Source: Mycteria americana (Eukaryota > Chordata > Aves > Ciconiiformes > Ciconiidae). From it: 64,000 nt of DNA. Every line of letters begins with the position of its first letter. Position 1 is the stretch's first letter. The notes beneath the pieces are model-generated. The model searched no databases and was not told the origin of the DNA. It worked only from the letters and a program-made list of their open reading frames with translations. Below are positions 51,738 through 64,000 of this stretch, in pieces. The translations under genes were made by a program, and so were the position numbers. The DNA lies in contig NC_134367.1 of the NCBI RefSeq assembly GCF_035582795.1, positions 58,079,562 to 58,143,561 on the forward strand, given 5' to 3'.

Positions 51738-52840
51738 AACACTTTGAACATTATACAGTGATAACAAAAGTGCTGCATGGATTTATCAGAAACAAATCCA
51801 TCTCATTTTTCTTTGATGGAAAATCAAAGAAAGTGGTTTTCTTTGGGGGCAAGGGGGGTAAGAATCTTACCCCCTTTCAAGGGGGTAAGAATGAAGCAGA
51901 CTTGCTAGATCTTGATTTTAAGAAGGCTTTCCACACAGTCCTACATGCTTTTCTCAAAAGTAAACTAGGAAAATACAGTGTAGATGACTTCACCATAACA
52001 TACACATGGAACAGATGTCACTTCTTGGTCTAGTTCTAATCAATATTTTTATGAGTGACTTGGAAGACGAAGCAGTGGATCTTCAAGTTACACCAGCAGA
52101 TAGGAAGTTCCAGCACTTTGGATGACTGTATTAGAGCCTGGAGAGATGATCTGATGTGAGTAGTATGAATTCAGAAAAACAGACAAGTGTAATTTGCCAC
52201 AAGTATCAACTGCATGAAATGGGAGAGAGCTATCAATGGCATGAATACAAAATGGGAAATATTTATGTGGGGTGCAGGACATGAAAGAAATCTGAAGACT
52301 ATAGAGCCCCTAACTGAATAACAGTGAGCTGCATCATATGGCTGAGGAAAGACGAATCTCACTGTAGTGCATGCTAGCAGGAGTCTCTTATGTAAGATGT
52401 GGATGGCTGTTCTGTTTTACTCTGTTGGCACTGGGGAGACTCAGCCTGAGTACTTTGTCCTGTTTTGGGCACCACACTTTAAAAATTATAGAGACAAACT
52501 GGAGAGAGTCCAGAGGAGAAGAACAAGAATGATAAGTGGTATGGAAAACATGTCGCATTAGGAAAGGTCAAGAGAATTGGTTCTGTTTAGTCTAGAAAGA
52601 GAAGAAGAGAACAATGTGACAGCAGCCTTCCAGTATACGGAGCTAGCTGTTCTCCATGTCCATGGGGGATAGACAAGAAGGTGTTGATTTAATTTGCAGC
52701 AAAGAGGCTTTGCTGCACTATTGGGAAAAAGCTGTAAGTTGAAAGACAGTGATGTGGTGGAATAGGTCCCCAACAGAGCTTGTGGAATCCACTGCACAGG
52801 GCAGTCTCGTGCAGAGGTGAGTTGTCTCTCCAGCATGGTC
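51738..52840 (+). mobile_element. old CR1-type LINE remnant, multiply broken
   Basis: Pieces of a CR1-family ORF2 can be read in order on the plus strand. HGFIRNKS lies near 51780, LLDLDFKKAFHTVLHAFLKS near 51903-51962, and LLGLVLINIFMSDLEDEAVD near 52021-52080. Further on are FWAPHFKNYRDKLERVQRRR near 52465-52535 and LFSLEREEENNVTAAFQYTE near 52580-52650. Frames change repeatedly. The catalytic FADD is replaced by an unrelated stretch (TPADRK). Divergence from the 39.5 kb copy is clearly greater, so this is an older insertion or another subfamily. The 5' and 3' limits are estimates. Confidence 0.8.
51854..51889. repeat. two overlapping palindromes inside old CR1
   Basis: GGGGGTAAGA (51854-51863) and TCTTACCCCC (51865-51874) are exact inverted copies around one A. 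Overlapping them, CTTACCCCCTT (51866-51876) and AAGGGGGTAAG (51879-51889) are exact inverted copies with a TC spacer. The result is the same word three times in alternating orientation. Confidence 0.92.
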
Positions 52841-55800
52841 CAAGGGACCAAGGATGCCTCAAAGCAGGGAGAGAGAACATGTGTCCGACAGTGTGTCTGT
52901 ACTTTCTGTTATTCAGCTTTCTTATGAGAAAAGAAATTCCTGCTGGTTTTCAACTTGTGACATAAAGTTTCTGTGTCCTACCAGTAATTTTGTGAGCTTC
53001 AGAGGATTTATTTACTCACTTTCCATAGTTTCAGTGTCCTCTCTTCTTGCTCAAACTGCTCCCCAAAACTCACGGCAACATGTACGTTACTATCACTCTC
53101 TCAGTTTGGGTTTATTGCTCACATTCCCATTTTATGTAATATGAAAAAACATTCTCACATTTAGGAGCATGCAATACACTGATAACAGTTTAAAAGGAAA
53201 ATATTGACATTAGTCTGGTTGTGATAATGCAAGCAAGTAAATATTTAGCTGACTATTTAGTAGCAGGGTAGTCAAGAAATGCTGTACAACCCAAAACCAG
53301 ATGTAGAACCAGAAGATTCAGTTCCCTTCAGTCCTTTCCTGTCTCCAGATCTAGGTACTAGCACAGAAGCAGAGTCTTTGCTGCTTTCCACATGTCTGGA
53401 CATGCCAGTGTCTCCACTCATCTTACTTCAAATGCCACTTTAAAATACATCTGTGCTGTAATGCATAAAAGGAACCTGCTGTGCAATAACATCTTATGTA
53501 AATTGTGACTTGTGGTTGTTGCTACAGCTCCACTAAGCATTACAAGCACATTTCACCCCTCCACTTTAACTGGCCACTGCTTGTCTTAAACACCTGCCTT
53601 GTGTTTGAGATTGCAAACTTTTCAGGTCAGAGTTTACCTGATGTCTGTACAGTGCCTCACACACCGCCCTCCTGCCTGTCGTTCCCATTTGTACTCTAAG
53701 CATTATCCACACTGTCTCCTTTAGTTCTACAAATCCAGCCTATGTCTAAACTCTTCTTTGTAACACCTTTAAGAGAAAATTTTCCTGGCATACAGAGTTA
53801 TCCTCTGGGATCTTTATTAAAGCACCATTAACCTTTATACTGCAACACTAATTTCTCTTTTTTTTTGGCTAATGCAATCATGCCCTACTCTATCTTTCCA
53901 GGAGGCTTCTGCAGTGCTTATTTGCCTGCTTCTATGACTCTGTCCCCCTTTGTGCTCTTCTGCTGGTTCCTCCTTCACTGCCACATCAAATGAACTACCC
54001 CTTGCTCTTTTCAGGCTGCCTCATGGCTTGCTGCCATCCTCCCTAGCAGCCAGTTCTGTTCTCTCTGTTAGCCAGCTTTCACCACCCACATCCTAGATTT
54101 TCAGACATGTACTTGCACACTCCCAGCTCAAGGTTTCTCAGCAGAGTAGGCAAAATCGAATCTTCCTACCCCAGCAAGTAGGCTGCTGGTGTGCTGGCAC
54201 TGTTGATAATGCTTTTTAAAATAGTTTCTTCTACTCTCTTTTGTACTGACAGTCCATATCAATCTCCTTTCTCTCTCTGCCCTCCATTTAGGTTAGAAAT
54301 TTATTGAGGAAGGAGCCATTCATTTGTTTCCTCATCCAGCACAATAGGGTCTTGGTCAATGACTAGAACTCACAGACAAGTCACGCATTCATCATTAACA
54401 TCTCAAGGTTTCTGCTTTCCATTGTAACATACATGTTTTCTAAAAAGAACAACAAACAAAATTACTCCCAAACTTGCATTCTGATCATTAGGCATTTCTT
54501 CATTTTCTTTTAACACTGACAGATCCAGCTGTCATTTCCTTATCAGTTTAGTCACTCTAAATCTATGCCTTTTAAGCCGTGCCCAAGACTTTCTATTTTT
54601 CTTTTTGTGTTCTTTGCTGGTTATTTTGTCTTCTTCAACAGATAATCCTTGAATCATAGTTCATCCTGCATGGTCATTTTTCCATGTCCAAATTATATTA
54701 CCAACATCTTTCAGCCCAGTAAGTCATATAATCAGTCACTACTGTTTCACATTAACCCTGAAGAGCATTATATGCTCAGATGAATTGTCTACCGATTTCA
54801 TAGAGAAGCTCACTGGAGTCTGTGGTGACCTCTAATGGCTGTAAAAACCCTGTACTGAGTACAAGAACAGAGGGATTTCTGGGTTTCCCACCTTTCTGTT
54901 CATCTACAGAGAGCACATTGAAGACCCCTGGTGCTATTCTTTTTTACTCAAACTGATGACTCTGTAATTAGAACGAATCCAATGTGCCTTTCACTGTCAC
55001 TTATCTCGTTCAACTATTATTTGAATATCCTGAAGGAAATCATGAAACATCTAGGTCAGCAGCATGCAGGTACCCTCAGCTACGCATCTTCTTCATTCCC
55101 AGTGCTGATAATCCAGAGGCCTGACTGCCTGGCTGAAATTAGCATGTTCATAAAGGTCAACTGGCTAAAACTCACAGTGAGCAAACTAAAAGCAATAATT
55201 CGAGGAAATGGAAAATATTTGGCAGAACTAGCCACAGCGTTTCCCACTGCGGGGAGCTCTGCTCTGTCAGGTAACTAGCTGTAGTTACCATCTTTATGGA
55301 TTTACTGAAGTATGTTGGTTTTGTTGGTGAGTGGCAGAAGTGCTAGAGCTACATATCTGGCAACTTGGTCACAGTGACTTCCCTGTTGTTGGGACCTCCA
55401 GCAACTTTCGGCGTATTTACTGCAGCGTACTGTACTCGGGAAGAAGTTACATCCACCCTGGAAAGAGTCGCTACAACAGCATTTATGCCTGCAGCAAGAC
55501 TGGAGATCTCATTGCTATGCTTGTTTTGCCAGATGGCTGATGTATGACAACGTGCTTTGAAGTCCCAGGTCTCCAGCTGGAATGAAGGATCTTCAGCCAA
55601 GACGTACTTGCTCTGTGTAACACATCATGTAAGCTGTTAATAAGAGTTATTTGTAAGAACTCTTTTCATTTATTAAAATATAACTACATGTACAGGCAGT
55701 GGCAAATGAAAAGGAGGGCCAGGCAGAAACCACAGTTGGCATTTTAACACTATGGCACACAGATTAAAAAAAACCCCAGAAGTCAGAAAAGAGCATACTT

Positions 55801-58800
55801 GGTGAGTCACACTCATACTTTGTGGCTAGGACAGAAAATGAGAATTATCGTTACCATATACAAGGTTGGACTTCATGGGAAATCGTAAGGATTGCTTTGG
55901 AATTATGAAACTGCGAAACTTGTTGGTTTTTGGTGAAGTCCCAAAATCCCTTGTTCAAGTTTCACTGTCTGAAGGACAGTTTGACTGAAGAAGGAGAATA
56001 AACCCAAATGACTTGGGTTAGGATTTGGCCTCTTCTGGACTGTCGATCATCTTGCCATTCTGTAGAAAAAAATGTAGCATATGAACCATTTGTTGAGAAA
56101 ATTTTTTTTTTTCTGCCTTTGCTTTTTGCTCAAAAAGTGGGAAAAATTTTCAAGCTTGGTAAAAATTCATTAGTGTTGGATAAGCACTGCAAAATATATC
56201 TGCAATGATTTCCTGAATTATAGGGATTAAGTCAGAAGTCTACCTATTTTGTTGCTACTTGAACTCAGTTTTGAGATCTCAGAAGCCCCAGGTCCAATCT
56301 CTTGACTCAACAGAGAGCTGTTTTAAGAAAATAAGATTAGTAATCCCCTATAATTTTTTAGAGAGAGCCACTATGTGCTCATTAAATGAGAGGATTCATC
56401 TTCCATCCTTTTCAAGACCACTTTTCGTAAGTACTCTAATGATCAAGTTTTACTGGCACAAAAGTTACTGGAAAACAAAGGCACTGGTGGCAGTTTCAAT
56501 TGATATTTTCAGCCCTGGAAAAAGTTTCAAACAGCAATTTGAACTGTACAGGAAATCCACAGATGTGAGTGTGAGCTAAAAATGGCACTACTTGGGATAG
56601 TGGTTTGGTACAGAAGCATTGGGCAGACACAGAAGATTTCATACTCAGGGTAACAAAAAAGGGGAAAAAAGCTTTGAAGAAGCAGTGAAAGAGTCAGAGG
56701 ATCATTACATTCAGAGAATAAAAAAAAGGTACAGAAGTTTTATGTTTTATTTAATGTAGAAACAAAAGAAAATGGTAAAGGGCTTGAAGATAGTGAGATT
56801 TTCTTTTTTAATGAGGGAAGCCAATTAAAAAGCCATCTTTAGGCATTTTAAAGCAGGTTCTTCATTAAAACCCAACTATTAGTAAGATTTAAGCTGTAAA
56901 AAAAGAGTAGGGAAAAGGCTACCTATTGTCTGACCTGACACTTTCAAAAGAATTTTCCTATACCAGACAGCTATCAGAAGCAGAAATGCAAACAAAGGCC
57001 TCCAAGAAAAGCACCAAGCCTGTGGCATGTCAGCAAGTCAGGAAAAATTTCCGGAAAATAAAAAGGCTAAGGACAAGAAAAATGCTAAACAAGCAACAAT
57101 GTATGTGATGTGGCTGTCCACATGAGAAGTGTTCATCGTTTGATGCATATGTGGAAACTCCTAATAAGCCCAGTTTTGCAAAAATGTGGATTTGTTAAAG
57201 ACATCAGCTGAACTGAAGAGTTCAAGGACTTCAATGTGTGAGCAGGCTGGAATTTCTTTATATCAGGCAGACCAGGAACTATGCTGATTCACTAGTCCAT
57301 GCTGGGGGGAAAGGCTTCTAGAGAAATGTTCCTAACCTAACTGATTGAAGAACCAGATTCAGAAGGATATTAGAGGTAGAAAAAAGGTTTTCATGGAAAA
57401 AAATCTGGTGTTTTAAAGGTTGAGAAATGTCAAGGAAAAAATGAGGATTGCTAGAAGCTGAGATAAGATCAACTTTGCAAAGAAAACTGGAGCAATAGCA
57501 AAAATATTTTTGACAGTTAAGTAAAGAGCAAGGAAAGAAGACGTTTCTCATTAAACGTGTGGCAGTAATTAGTAGGCACGGGTCACATAATGTATGTTTG
57601 GCCCCTAAAGTAACTGAATAATTTGCCTCTGAGTTTGGTGGGAAGGATAATGTTGGGCACAAAGGCTGGGGTGGAGGAGTTAATGAAAGTAGACTCCTCC
57701 AGAGGTGGGGAGGAAAAGATGTGGAGAATTTGGTTTGTTCAAAGCCTGCCACAAATGTCAAAGAAATGTTACAGACCAAATAGCACTCTGTCTTCAGTAC
57801 AGCAACTGGGACTGACAGTATTTTAAAAACTCCTTCGTGCCAATGAACTCAGCCATGTCAGGCGCTGCTGAAGTCATTACATGCCATCGAGCAATTGTCT
57901 AGTGGGAGCATTTGGTGCTCCTTGTCACAGTGGTCTCCCACACACAAGTGGGTATGTTTTCAAAAACACCTTTTCAGTGGGCATCCTCCCCAGAGAGGCC
58001 AGTGCCTGAGTGAGCCTGAAGCTTGGAGTCACTTCTAATTTGTGGGTGAAACATCAAAAGAGAACATCTACTTGCCTCTTGTTATTCTTATTTTTTGAAA
58101 TGAACAGAATAGCAGAAAACCTTGAACTGTAAAGGTATCAGCTAATTAGAACTGTGTATTTTAGGAGTTTCCTTCTGTAAGAGAAAGCATTCAAGAGCTA
58201 TTTTGAAGAAAGAATCTTCATTTTAAATGCCTTAAAGCAACTGTGCAAGAAAATACTGGAGAAATTAAAAAGAATAGCAAGTACAGTGGAGTAATTTTAA
58301 CAATAATAGAAACAATTATATGAAATAAATATAAGCAAAGCTAAAAAGAATTACAGCATAAAATACGCACATGAACACTATGATTAATGTAAAGAGGGAT
58401 TGCATATTCTATTATAAATGTTTAGTGCCTTTATTTTTAATGTTGTGGTTTATATTATGGATATAATGACCTTTCAGAAATGGCAGATAAATTACAATTT
58501 CAAGCTAAGAATTTTTCAACTACTTAAGGAAAGTTTGAATGCCAAGTTTTCTTATGATTTTTATTGCAGTATATTTACATTAAAAGCTACATATATATAA
58601 ACTACAGCAAAGAACCCTTTACTCAGAAATATCATTTGTTTGGAATTCCTATGGCTCTGCTCTCTTACAGTGATATGCATCTATTTAAATAATCACAATA
58701 AATCTAAAAAGTAAGATCTCAGTGCTAACAGCTTAACATACATAATATTTCTCATAACATATTATTTTGAAAGTTAATTTTAAAATTCAATTGATAGGAA

Positions 58801-61800
58801 AAACTCATGCAATCATTTGTAAGAGCCTGTCTATGAAAAAAATAAAGAAAAATAATTTCCTATCATCTAAGCTATTCTTTATAGATACAAAGTTAATAGC
58901 CTGTTTGTACATTTTTGACAGACATATGTTTATTCTACTGATGACTTTTTTGTATTTTTACATTACTACTGGTCAATACATTTCATAAGACATATATCTC
59001 CTTTCAAGACTGGGGCAAACAGATGAAGTGTTGATCTGATAAGATACAAAATACACTGATGTGTGATATAAGATGGCCAGGACTTTTTTCAGATTGCTGG
59101 AAAAATATTTACTAAAAAAGGAAATAGGCGTTTTGGGAGAGCATGTTGTCACTATGGAAGTCAAAGCCCAGTTTGGGGGACCTCTTGCATAACAATACTG
59201 GCTCTTTCTTAGCACCATTGAAATGTAAAATGGACACCACCGTGCTTACAGGTATTGTGAAAGACCCAGGTTGAACTTAATGGCTTCACTGAAGTCAGTC
59301 AACTTCACCGAGGTCTCCAGCTGGAGCAAATTAATGTGATCACTGAAATGGATTTTGCCATGATCACATGGACCAGCTGAGGTGCTCTGTTACGATGCTG
59401 CTGCAGCGTGATGACATCAATTCAGGGCAAAGAAGTATTGGACTGAACAACCTAATGCAAGTAGTAACAAGTGTGCGTGTGTGTGCGTGCACGTGTGAGC
59501 TGCCTGCAGTTTAAGATACCTTCCTAAATTTTCTTTCTTCCTAGCAGTTGATCTGGAGTTAGGAGAGATGCTGTTATATGCTGGAACTCTCCTGGTGTGC
59601 TGTGAATGACATAATTCATCACTGATATGTGAGTTCATGGTGAAAAATAGAAGGCTACTCTGCTTTTGATCAGTTTGTTATGCTGTTGTCTGAGGCATTA
59701 CGTAAAGCCTCTTGGGCAGAGTGATTAAGCTAGTCAAAGCGTTGGTATAAGACTGGTTTGCTGGGAGCACTGTGAGGTGGCTGCACTGGGCCACACACTG
59801 GATTTATGATGATCTAATTCAAATTTGTGCAGCTGCATGGCTTTGTATAACTTTACTTGCTCTATGCCGCATTATGTGCGGCGCCACTTCTCTTGGACTG
59901 GCAGATTAGTTTGGAGGAGGAGCTGGTATTGTCTTTCCAGTGTTTTAAATACTTTTTTACATTTGGAAATTGTTAAACTTAAATTAGGATAAGAATCTAG
60001 TAGAGTGAAAAAGAAATCGAAATGACAAGCAAAGTCGATAAATTTACCATCAGTCATTTCGGTTTCCAAGTGTTTATAAGTTTCTAGCCAGAGTGGCTAT
60101 CCTTAGCTGAGGCTGATGTTCCCTAGCTAGCTGTTTCTATAGTAATGTCCTTTAGCCTCCCTTTAATGAGCATCTGTTATGCAAATGCTGGCAGTGGCAT
60201 GATAACTGCATTTCTATGACATCGCACTTTCAGCAAGCGGGACTTGCGCCAAGTGCAGGAGAATGATACTGTGAATTTTCAGCTAGAGCGTACTGTGGTT
60301 TGTGCCAAATGCTGTAGTTGTGTTTTACTCCTTCACTGACACCGGTCTTGATGAGGGAAAAATAACTAAGGACACCGGTATTTCCACAGTTAATGTCGTG
60401 CTCCACATTCAGGGTGGGCTATTAAAAAACACATGATCAAAACTGAGACAAAATTATTCAGAAGCACAAATCTCACTGGGTTTCACTAGGTCGCCAGTCT
60501 GCGCTTTCTGCTGAAAGGAAGAAGGCTACCTGTGGAGTAGCAGGGACTAGCCAACATAGGTAGCTGGGAGCTAAGAGAAACGCAAGTAGCCATCTATGCC
60601 TCCCCCCACCCCGGGTGGGCAGGGAAAGGGCTGAGCATGAGTACTTGTTGCCAAAGAAAATTGACAGCAGTTTGTAGACAAGGCTTCATTTTCAATCAGT
60701 ATACGATACGGTCATTGCCACACTTTGTTTAATATGTTTTAAGCAGTAGAGAAACTGGCTAACTGCTTTCCAAATAAGTTATGTTTGTAGAGGGTTTAGT
60801 GCTCTTAAGGAAGCAGTCTGCAAAGATTTAACGGGATCTGTGTAAAGAAGAGGCTGGGATCAGTTTCTGTGTTCACTGATCTGTGTATTTTTTGTGGGAT
60901 TAATTTGCAGTGCTTTACATGTTTCTATTTCACTTCTTTAATTGACCACACTGTTACGGCTTATTTCTCGCTGACAGGACAGAGGGTGCACTGTTGGGTT
61001 ATACAGCCCAGCTCTCACGGTTATGAAAGCGGCACCAGAGCCGGTGACTAGAGAGCGGCCAAACCTGCCACCTCAGGGAGGGCTTGGTAGCTCTAAGGTG
61101 ACCTGGGTTTGGCCAGAAGCTGGGGAATGTTTGGACGCATGGTCTGCTCCAGGCAGGAACTTGCTCTCAGCACTCAGGGTACTACGAAAATTAGGATTCC
61201 TCTTTAATATTGTCTATCTTCTTATTCTGTGCAATGTGAGGATGGCTCTGAGTGTCTTTTAGGTGAATGGAGCTAAGCATACATACAAAACTGTAATTAT
61301 AAGGCTTCTCAAGAAATTGCTACAGGATAAAACCAGCCAGTTCTGAGTTCAACTTAGTTCAGAGATACTCATGCTAACTTCAGTGGGAGATCTTTGTGGC
61401 ATGGATGTTTTTTCCAGCCTGCCTGCTTAAGAAGATGATAAGAAAAGGTAAACACAAGTGTTTTGCTGAATAAGAGTAGTGCTTAAACGATTGTGTTGAG
61501 TGAGTTTCTCCAAAATAAGACTTATGTTTCCCACGACCTTGTCCATATTATCAAATTCTCACTTTCCTAGCAAGATAATGCTTTGAAGACTGAGGTAAAC
61601 AAATCAAAGTCCTTGAACACAGATTTGTAGGGTGGTTTTGTTTTTTTTCTGTCTTTCATGGGATTTGCAATTTTCTCCACAATGTCACGTGATGGAAAAT
61701 GTTAGCAGAGCTGCCCTCGGATGGTAATCTGCATTCACCACAAATTCAAGCAGTTTGAGTGAAGGCTGGAGAATGATGGTAAAAGCACCTCGAAATGAGA

Positions 61801-64000
61801 ACTGAGTAACTTCCGTCTATTTTGTCCCCCATTAATGCGTTACCTGGTGCAGAGTGAGCTCAAGACAGTCCCCTGAATCAATAGTAAGAGTAGTAGAGGT
61901 ATTGAGAGCTAGAATAAAGACTAGAAAGCTATGTACCATCAGCCCAGGAATAGCTTAGGGTAGCAGGCTATCCTGACACCCAAAAAGGCGGAATCCAGTA
62001 CCTTAGTGGCACTGTTACCCCCAGACTAGACACCCTTCACTTTCACATGCGTACATACATGTTAGTCAATGCACTATACTCAGAAAGGGCTCTAAGAAAA
62101 GAAGACTATGAGGAAAATGTGATGAAACTGGATTTTTTTAAAATCTGAAGAACAGGAGATTGAGAAGAGATGTAATAATAGCATGAATTCAGCTTCTTTA
62201 AATAAAGCTCTGATGAAAACGGATGTATTGAAAAACCTGAGCTCCTGCTTCTGATGGGGATCCACAGCCAGGCAGGCCTAAGTCAGCATGGAGAGAGAAA
62301 GATGAGTTGAATTGCCTGTAGTTTCCAAAAATTGTTCATGACCTGTGAACATATATAATCCTTCCTTTTTAAGGCTAAAGGAACAATGTCTCCCTGGCAC
62401 CCTTCTAGGTTTAGTGGGGAAGGAACCCCGACACAGGACAAATGCACTTTTGTGATGAATCATAAGGATGGCCCCCTAATGAAACTAAACAATAAAATCT
62501 CTGATGCCAACTGGGCCTTTTAGACTGCTGATTGTAACTTAATGGTAAATAATAAAAATGTTTGGTGTTCTAGCAGCACCTCAGAGTGCCCAAAGATGTG
62601 AGTGAACATTATCTTCATAAACACACTTGGGAAAGGAGAGTCACTGAGTATTATCTGTGCCATTCCCAGACAGAAACAGCACACCTGGCTGAAGCAGATA
62701 TAGCTCTCCTTGAAGCCAGTGGGAGCTGCTGTGATAGCCAGGGCTGAATGTGGCCTGATGTGACAAATATCTGAGAATAGAACAGAAAACCCCTATTACC
62801 AGTCTCATGCTTTAACAACAAGAACATCCCCTTTACCAGGAAAATGTATCCCCTTTCATATAATCTGACAAATGTGTCTTATTCCAAAGAAAATGTTTTG
62901 GGTTTTTTTTTTTGAGAAGAAAAAAAAAAAAGAAATGTGGAGAAATTCAATCAGTATTACCTAATCTTCCTCCCTTCATCTGGATGTTCTCAACTCATTG
63001 ATATTGCACAGGCTGTGTTAGAACAAACAAATCAATCACGCCATGGCACTGTTACTGGCTCAGCCTCTCTCCAGCCAATGATAAGTTACCTTTTTTTTTT
63101 TTTTCCTTTTTAAAGAATGCATTTCTTCCTAGTGGGAGAAACACCATCAGTCTTACTAATGTCAGTGCAGGTGGAGACACTCCACAGTGCCGTCCTCCCC
63201 TCTCCACATACCCCCGTATGCCTATAGACAAACTGAATACTAAGAAGTGTTTTCCTCTCTGTGCTGGATCCTTCTTACAGGACAATCAATAAATAAATAA
63301 CAGCAGTGGAGCTGCAAGATCTCATGAAGCGGGACAAATGTAGGAAGGTGGGCAAACTGCAGGATTTAGTTTCAAGTCAGGAAATCAAAATCTCTGCAAA
63401 GCCATGTTCTGCATCAGGAGCATAGCTTTTGTCTATAACGCTAAGTGGCTGCTGCATAATAGTGCTTTTGCTGCTAACCCAGTGGAAATTGATTTTTTTT
63501 TTCTTTTGTGCCAGATTTCCCCTATTGTTCTGGTGAGTTTTGCCTGTGTAAGAACTGTGCAGTTCTTTCTTCATCTACTTGAGAGCTGTATTATAACAAG
63601 TCAGAAGAATGAACCGGTTGTATGATTCAGCTAATTGAGACCAGTCTATTTTCTTCTTTTTTTTTTTTAAACAAATCAAAATATATTTTAGAGATAGACA
63701 AGTCTGAATGTTAGACTTGTGTGCTACCTTCATGTATAAAAGTATGTGAAGAGAGACTAATTAATTCATGAAGAAAACTCATTGGCAAAATACTGCAATT
63801 GGAAGAATTTGGTACATATATAGATGCATGCGTGAGAGAGATTGCATTTTATCTTTCTTTTTTTTTTATTTAACACATGTGTACCCTGCTCTTAAAACTT
63901 AGAAAGTTCAATAATACCTGCTCTAATAAAATAGAAAACCTGCAGGAGCCTAACACTCCCCCCTGCTTCCCAGCTAGAGAGTGAGCCTCTGATAAGTGGT
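52841..64000. other. intergenic gene desert, distal part
   Basis: No supportable exon. At 55331-55600 three frames are open together (two plus, one minus) without a recognised domain. Lysine-rich open sequence at 56926-57108 reflects A-rich composition. A possible degraded repeat with CCAGTGGGAGCTG lies near 62710-62760. Homopolymer T and A runs occur near 56100, 62900-62935, 63090-63105 and 63655. Confidence 0.5.
59471..59500 (+). repeat. short (TG/CG)n microsatellite
   Basis: Alternating GTGTGCGTGTGTGTGCGTGC-type sequence, interrupted by CG and CA. It is short and imperfect. Confidence 0.7.

Noticed and set aside
51758-52033. 91-codon plus-strand open frame as a stand-alone gene
   Set aside because: Its residues follow the CR1 reverse-transcriptase order (LDFKKAFHTV), so it is part of a broken retrotransposon.
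55331-55600. Three overlapping open frames on both strands
   Set aside because: All are short, none matches a known protein, and no splice or start context supports an exon.

Overview
The window looks like bird nuclear DNA. It is AT-rich, almost gene-free, and carries CR1 retrotransposon copies, including 3' tails of the type typical of avian genomes. Its one clear protein gene encodes connexin 43 (GJA1) in the 381-residue form, one residue shorter than the mammalian 382-residue protein. The species cannot be fixed from this sequence alone.

Layout. Positions 1-9876 are intergenic, with a short CR1 tail, a MIR-like remnant and a CA microsatellite. Near the right end of this stretch, a G-rich run and a polypyrimidine tract lead into the GJA1 promoter. 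GJA1 (+ strand, about 9877-19140) has the usual two-exon structure: a non-coding exon 1 (9877-10110), one intron of about 6 kb (10111-16065) and an exon 2 that holds the whole coding region (16082-17227) and a 1.9 kb 3' UTR ending near an AATAAA at 19114. The 3' UTR has two perfect 8-mer sites for miR-1/miR-206, one Pumilio element, and a block that looks derived from old transposable elements. Positions 19141-64000 are a gene desert with no supportable exon. The desert holds a fairly intact CR1 reverse-transcriptase fragment on the minus strand (39553-41010), an old degraded CR1 on the plus strand (about 51738-52840), and several ancient small interspersed repeats.

The most unusual thing seen beyond the gene is a set of near-perfect palindromes with spacers of only 1-2 bases at 43126-43155, 43202-43224, 45347-45378 and 51854-51889. 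The last lies inside the old CR1. The pattern fits local replication template switching better than a functional element, but this is inference. Inside GJA1 the notable points are a 7-codon upstream ORF in exon 1 and an extra in-frame methionine (Met253) not expected in mammals. No bacterial-type operon, CRISPR array, tRNA, rRNA or convincing new protein-coding system was found.
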